This document shows, piece after piece, positions 1-6,885 of a DNA stretch of 21,377 nucleotides (position 1 is its first letter; the number at the start of each line of letters is the position of its first letter). Under the pieces are notes generated by a model. It worked only from the letters and a program-made list of their open reading frames with translations. It searched no databases and was not told the origin of the DNA. Origin of the DNA: JADCRZ01 sp039921525 (GTDB taxonomy: Bacteria; Bacteroidota; Bacteroidia; Chitinophagales; Chitinophagaceae); the NCBI GenBank assembly GCA_039921525.1, contig JBDSBP010000038.1, forward strand, positions 1 through 21,377, written 5' to 3'. A program made the translations under genes and the position numbers.

Positions 1-149
1 AGCCGATAGCCGAAAGCCATAGACTAGTATCATGTCAAACATAAACTGTCGGTTATTTTGGCTATCAGCCTTCAGCAGTCAGCTATCAGGAAAACAATGC
101 TACAATTAGTTTCCTCCTGATAGCTGATAGGGGAAGGCTGAAAGCCAAA
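1..149. repeat. 7-nt-periodic palindromic repeat (AGCTATC family)
   Basis: Positions 1-21 are three heptads (AGCCGAT, AGCCGAA, AGCCATA). Positions 60-87 are four more (GGCTATC, AGCCTTC, AGCAGTC, AGCTATC). Positions 119-146 are four heptads of the complementary form (GATAGCT, GATAGGG, GAAGGCT, GAAAGCC). The arms 57-91 and 115-149 are imperfect inverted repeats about 35 nt long around a 23-nt loop, so the transcript could fold into one long hairpin. It lies just past the 3' end of the minus-strand metH gene, where it could act as a terminator or mRNA stabiliser (inference). No T-tract of a classical terminator is present. Confidence 0.75.
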
Positions 150-174
150 GCGTCATTTTAGAGTTGACATAACA

Positions 175-2901
175 CTAGTAATACTCCAAAATCGGTCTCA
201 GCCATCTTTCAATTTCTTCAAGTGGCATACCCTTTCTTGCAGCATAATCTTCCACCTGGTCTTTTTCAATTTTACCTACACCGAAATATTTGCTTTCAGG
301 GTTAGCGAAATACCAGCCGCAAACGGAAGAAGCCGGGTACATTGCCAATGATTCGGTAAGGGTAATACCGGTCGTATTTTCAGCGTCAAGAAGATTGAAC
401 AGTGTATATTTTTCAGTATGATCAGGACAGGCAGGATAACCAGGCGCCGGACGTATACCCAGGTACTTTTCTTTTATAAGATCTTCTGCACTCAGGTGTT
501 CGTCTGTAGCGTAACCCCAGAATTCCTTACGGGTTCTTTCATGCATCACTTCAGCAAGGCCTTCGGCCAAACGATCTGCAAGTGCCTGCAGGATGATCTT
601 ATTGTAATCATCATACTGCTCGTCGAACCGTTTGATGTGCGTTTCAATGCCATGAATAGTAACAGCAAAAGCGCCCAGGTAATCTTTTTTCCCTGATGAA
701 GCAGGCGCAATAAAGTCTGCCAATGACAGGTTAGGTTGATCAGCAGCCTTTTTAATTTGCTGGCGTAGAAACTCAAGGTTCAGCTCTTCCCTAGTACCGT
801 TGTTATCTTTACCTATCGTTACGGTATCTTTGCCGTTAGAATTAGCTTCCCAGAAACCGACTGCGGCCCTGGCTATTAACCATTTTTCTTTGATGATTTG
901 GTCCAGTAGTGCTCTTGCATCATTATATAAGCGCGTAGCTTCCACGCCTACTTTTTCGTCGGTTAAAATCTGTGGGAATTTTCCATGTAGTTCCCAGGCA
1001 ATAAAAAAAGGCTGCCAGTCAATGTACTTAGCTATTTCATTTAAATCATAGTCGTCAAAAGCTTTGAGCCCTTTAAAAGTTGGAGCAACGGGTGAAAAAT
1101 TTTCCCAGTTTATTTTAACATGATTCTTTTGCGCCTGGGTAAAAGGCAAATAATTTTTTACCGTTTTCTTATTCGCAAAATCATCTTTAAGTTTAGCGTA
1201 TTCTGTATGAGCCACGGCCAGGAATTCCGTTTTCTGCTCTTTGCTTAAGAGACTACCGGCAACGGTTACACTACGCGAAGCGTCCAATACATGAAGTACA
1301 CCATGATCATATTCCGGTGCAATTCTAACGGCAGTATGCATACGTGAAGTGGTGGCGCCGCCGATAAGCAAGGGTATTTCAAAATGCTGGCGTTTCATTT
1401 CTTTAGCTACATGAACCATCTCGTCAAGAGAAGGTGTGATGAGGCCGCTTAAACCAATGATATCAACATTTTTTTCCTTCGCGGTCTGAAGGATTTTATC
1501 CGCAGAAACCATCACGCCCAGGTCAATAATATCATAACCGTTACAGCCAAGCACAACGCCGACAATATTTTTACCAATATCATGCACGTCGCCCTTAACG
1601 GTTGCCAGCAATATTTTAGCGGCTCCAGCTCCTTCTTCATTTACCGTTCCCGCATCGATGTGCGCTTGCCTGCGCACTTCTTTTTCCGCTTCGATATAAG
1701 GAGTTAGAATGGCAACCGATTTTTTCATCACCCTGGCGCTCTTAACCACTTGCGGCAGAAACATTTTACCTGCGCCAAATAGATCACCCACTATATTCAT
1801 ACCGTCCATTAACGGACCTTCGATCACATCCAGGGGTTTGGGATATTTTTGTCTTGCTTCTTCTGTGTCAGCATCAATAAAATCAGTAATGCCGTTTACC
1901 AATGCATGACTAAGGCGTTTCTCAACAACATAGCTTCTCCAGGCTTCATCTTTTATTTCAGCTTTATCCTTAACTTTTACGGTATCTGCAAATGCCAGTA
2001 ACTTATCCGTACTGTCTTCGTGAAGATTCAGTATAACATCTTCACACAGTTTTTTAAGGTTCGGTTCAATTTCATCATATACAATTAACTGTCCAGCGTT
2101 AACAATGCCCATGTCCATTCCGGCTTTGATGGCATAGTATAAAAAAACAGAATGCATGGCGTCTCTAACGGTATCGTTGCCCCGAAATGAGAATGACATA
2201 TTGCTCACACCACCACTTACCTTGGCTAACGGCATTTTTTGTTTGATAATCCTTGTAGCTTCTATAAAATCTACTGCATAATTGTTATGCTCTTCAATAC
2301 CGGTAGCAATAGCAAATATGTTTGGGTCAAAAATAATGTCCTGGGGAGCGTAGCCAACTTGTTCGGTTAGTATTTTATAAGCTCTTTCCGAAATGGATAC
2401 CTTTTTTTCCAGTGTATCTGCTTGCCCCTTTTCATCAAATGCCATTACCACCACGGATGCGCCATAACTTTTACAGATGATAGCCTGTTCGATAAACTTC
2501 TCTTCTCCTTCTTTCATGGAGATGGAGTTTACGATGCATTTACCCTGTACACATTTCAACCCGGCTTCAATAATGCCGAACTTTGATGAGTCGATCATGA
2601 TCGGGATCCTGGCTATATCTGGTTCTGCCTGCAACAGGTTAAGGAAGGTCTGCATGGCTTTTTCACCATCGAGCAGGGCATCATCCATATTTACATCCAG
2701 GATCTGTGCGCCGTTTTCAACTTGTTGCCGGGCAACAGACAATGCTTCCTCGTAAAGCCCATTTCTTATTAGTCGGGCAAATTTTTTAGAACCGGTAACG
2801 TTGGTGCGTTCGCCAACATTCAGGAAATTAGTTTCCGGGCGAACTACCAAAGGTTCGAGTCCGGCTAAACGGAGAAAGGGTTTTATTTTTAATGTTTCCA
2901 T
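175..2901 (-). CDS. metH: Methionine synthase, folate/B12/activation half (split MetH)
   Basis: Transfers the methyl group of 5-methyltetrahydrofolate through methylcobalamin to homocysteine, together with the separate N-terminal protein encoded just upstream. With the start at 2901 (METLKIKPF) it has 908 residues. The pterin-binding barrel begins near residue 25 (NFLNVGERTNVTGSKKF). The cobalamin cap helices are around 363-393. The B12-binding Rossmann domain carries GDVHDIGKNIVG at 437-448, with His440 as the lower cobalt ligand. The SAM-binding reactivation domain has RPAPGYPACPDH at 817-828 and YPASSVCGWYFANPESKYFG near 855-874. The homocysteine/zinc domain is absent here, which matches the split. 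An in-frame ATG at 2973 would add 24 residues, but they are encoded inside a large hairpin and do not resemble MetH, so 2901 is preferred. Cytoplasmic. Confidence 0.93.
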   Translation of the reverse strand: METLKIKPFLRLAGLEPLVVRPETNFLNVGERTNVTGSKKFARLIRNGLYEEALSVARQQVENGAQILDVNMDDALLDGEKAMQTFLNLLQAEPDIARIPIMIDSSKFGIIEAGLKCVQGKCIVNSISMKEGEEKFIEQAIICKSYGASVVVMAFDEKGQADTLEKKVSISERAYKILTEQVGYAPQDIIFDPNIFAIATGIEEHNNYAVDFIEATRIIKQKMPLAKVSGGVSNMSFSFRGNDTVRDAMHSVFLYYAIKAGMDMGIVNAGQLIVYDEIEPNLKKLCEDVILNLHEDSTDKLLAFADTVKVKDKAEIKDEAWRSYVVEKRLSHALVNGITDFIDADTEEARQKYPKPLDVIEGPLMDGMNIVGDLFGAGKMFLPQVVKSARVMKKSVAILTPYIEAEKEVRRQAHIDAGTVNEEGAGAAKILLATVKGDVHDIGKNIVGVVLGCNGYDIIDLGVMVSADKILQTAKEKNVDIIGLSGLITPSLDEMVHVAKEMKRQHFEIPLLIGGATTSRMHTAVRIAPEYDHGVLHVLDASRSVTVAGSLLSKEQKTEFLAVAHTEYAKLKDDFANKKTVKNYLPFTQAQKNHVKINWENFSPVAPTFKGLKAFDDYDLNEIAKYIDWQPFFIAWELHGKFPQILTDEKVGVEATRLYNDARALLDQIIKEKWLIARAAVGFWEANSNGKDTVTIGKDNNGTREELNLEFLRQQIKKAADQPNLSLADFIAPASSGKKDYLGAFAVTIHGIETHIKRFDEQYDDYNKIILQALADRLAEGLAEVMHERTRKEFWGYATDEHLSAEDLIKEKYLGIRPAPGYPACPDHTEKYTLFNLLDAENTTGITLTESLAMYPASSVCGWYFANPESKYFGVGKIEKDQVEDYAARKGMPLEEIERWLRPILEYY

Positions 2902-2919
2902 AATATTCTTTTTATTGTC

Positions 2920-2997
2920 TGAACCGCTGATGGAAATGCTTAAATGATCGGTTTGATATTTCATGTTAGTCATTTAATCATTTCCATCAGCGGTTCA
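2920..2997. repeat. Long intercistronic hairpin between the two metH halves
   Basis: Arms 2920-2947 and 2970-2997 are 28 nt each and complementary except for one mismatch (2939 against 2978). The outer 19 bp, which start TGAACCGCTGATGG, are perfect. The loop is 22 nt (2948-2969). The structure fills nearly the whole gap between the stop of the upstream half (3002) and the start of the downstream half (2901). It also buries an alternative in-frame ATG at 2973. It has no heptad period and no U-tract. Possible roles are differential mRNA stability, attenuation or a mobile palindrome; the sequence does not decide. Confidence 0.85.
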
Positions 2998-3001
2998 TAT
3001 A

Positions 3002-4012
3002 CTAAGCCAACTCCAATACCGGCAACTCCCGCGGTTTAAATTTCTTCACCTGGTCGGCTATATGTTTAATATGATCGGGAGTGGTGCCACAGCAGCCGCC
3101 GACAATATTTACAAAGCCTTCCGCAGCCCATTCTTCAATGATATGTGCCGTTTCATGAGGTTGTTCATCGTATTCACCGAATGCATTAGGAAGTCCGGCA
3201 TTTGGATAAGCTGATGTATAACACGATGCTATCTGGCTGAGTTCTTCAATATGCGAACGCATCTCCGTAGCGCCGAGGGCACAGTTCAAACCAACGCTTA
3301 ACGGGTTAGCGTGTGAAATAGAAATATAAAATGCCTCAAGTGTTTGCCCGCTTAATGTTCTGCCACTGGCATCGGTGATGGTGCCACTGATCATTACAGG
3401 CAATTCTTTTTGTTTGGTATCCCTGAAATATTTTTTTATTGCGTAGATAGCACCTTTTGCATTCAGGGTATCGAAGATGGTTTCAATGAGTAGCAGGTCA
3501 ACACCGCCTTCCACCAATCCTTTTATTTGCGTATAATAGGCTGCGGCAACCTCATCAAATGTTACCGCCCTGAAACCTGGATTGTTTACATCGGGTGACA
3601 GGCTTAATGTTTTGTTCAGGGGACCGATAGCGCCTGCAACAAACCTTGGCTTGGCGGGGTTCTTAGCTGTATATTCATCCGCTGCTTTACGCGCCACTTT
3701 GGCGGAAGCGAAATTCAGTTCATATGCCAGCGACTCCATTCCATAATCAGCCATGGCAATAACTGTACTGCTGAATGTGTTTGTTTCAATGATATCTGCG
3801 CCTGCTTCGAGGTATTCTTTGTGGATGCCTTCTATAACTTCAGGCTTGGTGATACTTAAAAGGTCATTATTGCCTTTTACATCAGACGGCCAGTCTTTAA
3901 ATCTTTCTCCGCGATAATCTGCTTCCTGCAATTTGTGACGCTGGATCATAGTGCCCATCGCGCCGTCGATAATTAAAATTCTTTCTTTTAAACAATCCTG
4001 TATCGTCTTCAT
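3002..4012 (-). CDS. metH: Homocysteine S-methyltransferase half of split MetH
   Basis: A 336-residue protein matching the N-terminal homocysteine-binding barrel of cobalamin-dependent methionine synthase. It begins with the family pattern ILIIDGAMGTMIQ (12-24). Zinc ligands are visible as Cys244 in GLNCALG and Cys307/Cys308 in GGCCGTTPDHI. It should bind and activate homocysteine as a zinc thiolate and receive the methyl group from the B12 domain encoded by the next gene. The two genes are co-oriented with a 100-nt gap filled by a hairpin. GGAGGA lies 8 nt before the ATG, an unusually good Shine-Dalgarno for this phylum. A promoter box is about 290 nt upstream. Splitting of MetH at this boundary is known in Bacteroidota and probably not a mutation. 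A stand-alone betaine- or S-methylmethionine-type methyltransferase is the alternative, less likely given the neighbour. Confidence 0.92.
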   Translation of the reverse strand: MKTIQDCLKERILIIDGAMGTMIQRHKLQEADYRGERFKDWPSDVKGNNDLLSITKPEVIEGIHKEYLEAGADIIETNTFSSTVIAMADYGMESLAYELNFASAKVARKAADEYTAKNPAKPRFVAGAIGPLNKTLSLSPDVNNPGFRAVTFDEVAAAYYTQIKGLVEGGVDLLLIETIFDTLNAKGAIYAIKKYFRDTKQKELPVMISGTITDASGRTLSGQTLEAFYISISHANPLSVGLNCALGATEMRSHIEELSQIASCYTSAYPNAGLPNAFGEYDEQPHETAHIIEEWAAEGFVNIVGGCCGTTPDHIKHIADQVKKFKPRELPVLELA

Positions 4013-4300
4013 GATAGTTCCTCCATGCCTCCCCGGATTTGAGGCGGGTTAAAATAACTGGATAATTATATTACAACTATTCTGCGTTCGTTTAAAATGA
4101 CGGACGTAAATGCAATAAACAATTACTCTTAAAATAAATTTTGCTGAACTATTGACGGGGGAGATATAACACTGTGAAGTGTACTGTACAGGTCTATTCC
4201 GACGTTTATTAGTTCAGTTGAAGCATGCCTGGCTCATCTTCACGAACCTTCTTACTTCTTTTCATCAGGCCGAACAATAAACAAATCCGCCTGAAATTTG
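4013..4300 (-). promoter_or_regulatory. Long structured metH leader (candidate cis-regulatory RNA)
   Basis: Transcription from the box at 4303-4310 would give a leader of about 285 nt before the metH ATG. It contains several potential hairpins: 4261-4296 (TTTCAGGC pairing with GCCTGAtGAAA), 4212-4247 (nested GTTC/GAAC around GAAG/CTTC), an ACACT/AGTGT hairpin near 4169-4182, and a GCCTC/GAGGC hairpin near the start codon. I looked for the conserved cores of the SAM-I and cobalamin riboswitches and could not recognise either. The regulatory role is inferred from length, structure and the downstream pathway only. Confidence 0.4.
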
Positions 4301-4302
4301 TG

Positions 4303-4310
4303 CAAATATA
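4303..4310 (-). promoter_or_regulatory. Bacteroidota -7 box upstream of metH
   Basis: On the minus strand this reads TATATTTG, an exact match to the TAnnTTTG -7 consensus of the Bacteroidota primary sigma factor. I see no clear TTG -33 element at the expected distance. The transcript would start near 4299 and run through the leader into the two metH genes. Confidence 0.5.
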
Positions 4311-4329
4311 AAGGATATTTCTGATTTCG

Positions 4330-4515
4330 GAACCATAGAGGCACGGAGACAAGGAGAAACACAGTGTATTTGTGAAACGAAGGCGCGAAGGAACACCAAG
4401 AAAAGTTGCTTTAAAATCGTCCCTGTCTTAGTAACTTGACAAAAAAATGGGTCTTAGGATAAAATATTGTAAAAAAACTCAGTGTTTTCTTCCTGTCTCC
4501 CTTCCTCCGTGGTTC
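4330..4515. repeat. Imperfect inverted repeat with 8-nt period (CACGGAGA type)
   Basis: The left arm 4330-4366 is built of octads such as CATAGAGG, CACGGAGA and CAAGGAGA. The right arm 4478-4515 is its imperfect complement (ends in CCTCCGTGGTTC). About 110 nt lie between, including another GCGAAGGA-like stretch near 4378-4402. The arms flank the 5' region of recR and end just before its promoter box. Similar CACGGAG-type intergenic repeats are common in environmental bacterial genomes; no function is assigned. Confidence 0.65.
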
Positions 4516-4526
4516 ATGAACTTGTG

Positions 4527-4534
4527 TATCTTTG
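4527..4534 (+). promoter_or_regulatory. Promoter -7 box of recR, almost abutting the start codon
   Basis: TATCTTTG matches the TAnnTTTG consensus exactly. Its last base is only 4 nt before the ATG at 4539. In this phylum transcription starts a few bases downstream of the box, so the mRNA is expected to be leaderless or nearly so. No TTG -33 element is evident about 20 bp upstream. The box argues strongly against any start upstream of 4539. Confidence 0.6.
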
Positions 4535-4538
4535 CTGC

Positions 4539-5162
4539 ATGCAATTGCTTTCGGTTCTATTGGAAAATGCAGTAAATGAATTTGCCCGGCTACCCGGTAT
4601 CGGAAAAAAAACGGCGCTGCGAATGGTGCTGCACTTGTTGAAACAGGATGTTAATATGGTTCAGCAGTTTGGAGATGCCCTCACCAGAATGCGAAAAGAG
4701 ATCCGGTTTTGTCAACGTTGCCATAACCTGGCAGACGCCGATATCTGTGCAATTTGCGCGAATTCCATGCGAAAGCAGGATATTATATGCGTGGTTGAAA
4801 GCATTCGTGATGTGATTGCCATTGAAAGTACCCAGCAATACAACGGCATTTATCATGTGTTAGGGGGAGTAATTTCTCCGCTTGATGGCGTTGGGCCCGA
4901 CCAGCTTAATATTGAACCTCTTATTCAACGTGTTCAAAAAGAGCATACATTGGAACTTATTTTTGCCCTGAATCCTAATATCCAGGGCGATACTACCATC
5001 TATTATATCCAGAAAAAGCTACCGCCGCACACTATAAAAATCACCACTATTTCAAGAGGTATCGCTTTCGGGGGAGAATTGGAATATGCCGATGAGATGA
5101 CCCTGGCACGGTCATTGGCCAACCGCCTGCCAGTGGAAAGCTACGTGAGGAATAATGGTTAA
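4539..5162 (+). CDS. recR: Recombination mediator protein RecR
   Basis: A 207-residue RecR, the usual family length. RecR works with RecF/RecO to load RecA onto gapped DNA in the cytoplasm. The N-terminal helix-hairpin-helix has LPGIGKKTALRMVLHLL (18-34). A C4 zinc finger is formed by Cys58, Cys61, Cys70 and Cys73. The Toprim domain begins at ICVVES (83-88) and includes NPNIQGDTT (145-153). The C-terminal part is SRGIAFGGELEYADEMTLARAL-like (172-191). An in-frame GTG at 4482 would add 19 residues encoded within an upstream repeat and promoter, so the ATG at 4539 is the start. The stop codon lies inside a heptad repeat. It is monocistronic and convergent with the following lipoprotein gene. 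Confidence 0.95.
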   Translation: MQLLSVLLENAVNEFARLPGIGKKTALRMVLHLLKQDVNMVQQFGDALTRMRKEIRFCQRCHNLADADICAICANSMRKQDIICVVESIRDVIAIESTQQYNGIYHVLGGVISPLDGVGPDQLNIEPLIQRVQKEHTLELIFALNPNIQGDTTIYYIQKKLPPHTIKITTISRGIAFGGELEYADEMTLARSLANRLPVESYVRNNG

Positions 5163-5236
5163 TTATTAATGGTTAATGGTAAGTCGCCGCGTAAAACGCT
5201 CATTAACCATTAACACATTAACCATTAACCATTAAA
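5157..5236. repeat. 7-nt-periodic inverted repeat (CATTAAC family) between convergent genes
   Basis: The left arm holds GGTTAAT, TATTAAT, GGTTAAT and GGTAAGT (5157-5184). The right arm holds five units of CATTAAC/CATTAAA (5201-5236), with one extra A at 5215. The arms are complementary and the 16-nt spacer is GC-rich. The recR TAA (5160-5162) is part of the first left unit, and the TAA of the minus-strand gene (5232-5234 on the plus strand) is part of the last right unit. The likely role is a bidirectional terminator-like hairpin (inference). Confidence 0.8.
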
Positions 5237-6635
5237 AATCAAACCTGTCATCCCTATCAATGCCTCCCTTTACTTTTAACTGTTGGGGTATTAACAGCAC
5301 TTTTTCCGGCTGGAGATGCTTTCCGAAGAATGAACCCGGATCCCATTTTCCATTTTTGTTCCTATCGTATACAATCCGCAGATCATAATCTCCGGGTTTG
5401 AATAGCTGCCTGTTAAATTCCTGGGTAACCAGGATGGAAGAATCAACAACTTTATCACTTTGAACAAATTGCAGAACGGGATTTTTGCTAAGATCGAGTC
5501 TCGGAAAACGGAGACGGATTCTTGCATAATCTGTCAGCTTTTTAGATTTAAAAGTTATAGTGTCTGACTTCAGAAGCTTTTTGCCGGTACTATCCTCGGC
5601 AAAACTTTTATCCAGTATTAGGTGATATGTGCTGTCTGGCTGCCAGGAATATATAAAAGTGAACTTTTTAAAAGCCGAGTCGGGAATAAAGGAAACCTTC
5701 AGTGGTTGAAAGCTGTAATCGGCAAAAACTACTTTGGTAGAATCGAAGACTTTCAGGGAACTGGAAAACTGCAAACTAAAAGAATTCAGTAGATCCTGCT
5801 GGTTACCATCCAGGTTTGTTTGAAATATTAACCGTCTGTCAGGGGTGTTTTTCTCCTTAACTGAAACTATAGGGGTGGGTGCTTTTTTAGGCTCCTCCAG
5901 TTTTTCTATGTATGCAAATAACGTATCGGGTGTAGTGTTTTCACTAATAATAATTGGTTTTTCGGCAAAACCGAATAACTGCGCGGTAGACATGTATCTT
6001 CGGTTACTGCTCTCATCCTTCAATGTATACGCATAAAATGTTCCCGAGGGAAGATTCCTGAACACAAAATTTCCTTTACCATCCAGTCTTGTATAATAGC
6101 GGGGGCGTTCCTTTACCAAAGCAGAATCGTCGGCACTTCTGTGCAGTAATACTATCAGTGTACTGTCTATCTTACCCGTTTCTGCTATAATTACGTGACC
6201 AGCAAATTGTTTATTATCAATGGTGGTACCAGTTGAAAAAACGTAGGTATAGTTTTTCAGTTCATTGCCCTCGTTAATATCGCGGATAGCATTTCCGAAA
6301 TTGAGCGAATAGGTAGTATTGGCATCCAGCGTGTCTTTTATACGAACAGTTACGGTCCGGAGCTTGAATTCAACTACCGGGTACGTTTTAAGTGTAGGAG
6401 AAACTATAAGATTATCCTGTATGTTTTGAACATCTACAAACTCATTAAAACTAAATGTTATTCTTTTTTCAGTAAAATTCAGGGAGGAATCTTTTGGCGT
6501 TACCTGTAACAGCTGAGGTGGTAAAGTATCTCTTGGTCCACCTGAAGGAGGAATGATATTAGCACAGCCAGAACTAAGAAACAGGAATTTAAGGAACAAC
6601 AGGATGACCAGGAGGTATAATAAGCTGTTTTTCAT
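5232..6635 (-). CDS. Ig-like (Big_5) domain lipoprotein
   Basis: A 467-residue secreted lipoprotein. Residues 1-23 form a hydrophobic signal peptide ending in a lipobox, LSSGC, with Cys24 as the lipidated residue. This is followed by IIPPSGGPRDTLPP, a start typical of Bacteroidota proteins with a Big_5 (bacterial Ig-like) domain. Residues of about 37-130 fit that domain (PPQLLQVTPKDSSLNF, then FSFNEFVDV and TYSLNFGNAIRD). A second beta-rich module about 140-230 resembles a carboxypeptidase-regulatory or SdrD-like fold (LDGKGNFVFRNLPSGTFYAY). Near the C-terminus, DLRIVYDRNKNGKWDPG looks like a calcium-loop-type element. It is anchored in an outer or inner membrane; substrate and role are unknown. 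Confidence 0.8.
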   Translation of the reverse strand: MKNSLLYLLVILLFLKFLFLSSGCANIIPPSGGPRDTLPPQLLQVTPKDSSLNFTEKRITFSFNEFVDVQNIQDNLIVSPTLKTYPVVEFKLRTVTVRIKDTLDANTTYSLNFGNAIRDINEGNELKNYTYVFSTGTTIDNKQFAGHVIIAETGKIDSTLIVLLHRSADDSALVKERPRYYTRLDGKGNFVFRNLPSGTFYAYTLKDESSNRRYMSTAQLFGFAEKPIIISENTTPDTLFAYIEKLEEPKKAPTPIVSVKEKNTPDRRLIFQTNLDGNQQDLLNSFSLQFSSSLKVFDSTKVVFADYSFQPLKVSFIPDSAFKKFTFIYSWQPDSTYHLILDKSFAEDSTGKKLLKSDTITFKSKKLTDYARIRLRFPRLDLSKNPVLQFVQSDKVVDSSILVTQEFNRQLFKPGDYDLRIVYDRNKNGKWDPGSFFGKHLQPEKVLLIPQQLKVKGGIDRDDRFDF

Positions 6636-6650
6636 TATCAGTAATACATA

Positions 6651-6753
6651 GTTTAAAGTCTAAAGTTAAAAGTTTAAAGTTAGGGAACTTGAACTTGCTA
6701 AACTGGCGAACTATGTCAAAAGCGGAACTTTAGGCTTTGAACTTTAAACTAAC
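6651..6753. repeat. 7-nt-periodic inverted repeat (AACTTTA family)
   Basis: The left arm is GTTTAAA, GTCTAAA, GTTAAAA, GTTTAAA, GTTAGGG (6651-6685), exactly five units of 7 nt. The right arm 6725-6753 reads, as its complement, TTTAAAG, TTCAAAG, CCTAAAG. The central 39 nt is not periodic. It lies between the divergent lipoprotein and response-regulator genes, so it is unlikely to be a simple terminator. Confidence 0.75.
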
Positions 6754-6798
6754 TGTAAACACTTACCTGTTTGCTTTTATATGATGCGGTTTGTAATA

Positions 6799-6830
6799 TT
6801 CTATTATTGGAAACGTTCTATAATTGGGAA
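6799..6830 (+). promoter_or_regulatory. Direct repeat upstream of the response regulator (possible operator)
   Basis: Two 15-nt copies, TTCTATTATTGGAAA (6799-6813) and TTCTATAATTGGGAA (6816-6830), differ at two positions and are offset by 17 bp. They end 55 bp before the ATG of the sigma-54-type regulator. A tandem binding site for a dimeric regulator, possibly autoregulatory, is a reasonable inference. No TAnnTTTG box or sigma-54 -24/-12 element is obvious between the repeat and the gene. Confidence 0.35.
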
Positions 6831-6885
6831 TATGTGTTAAAAATCAATTCCTTAAATCTAATAACAATCCTATATCTGAACCCGT

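Noticed and set aside
2902..2973. In-frame N-terminal extension of the metH C-half to ATG 2973
   Set aside because: The 24 extra residues lie in the long hairpin, have no MetH similarity, and the natural MetH segment starts METLKIKPF.
3002..4012. Frameshift that split one metH gene
   Set aside because: The two halves end and start cleanly at domain limits with a 100-nt gap and their own start; this division is known in Bacteroidota.
4013..4300. SAM-I or cobalamin riboswitch ahead of metH
   Set aside because: Fragments such as GGCCTGATGAA look reminiscent, but the conserved cores and stem order of either family could not be found by eye.
4482..4538. GTG start 57 nt upstream for recR
   Set aside because: The extra codons fall in the octad repeat and over the promoter box; RecR length and N-terminus fit ATG 4539.
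5157..5236. CRISPR array or ordinary tandem satellite
   Set aside because: Units are 7 nt with no spacers and occur as opposed arms, which does not fit CRISPR.
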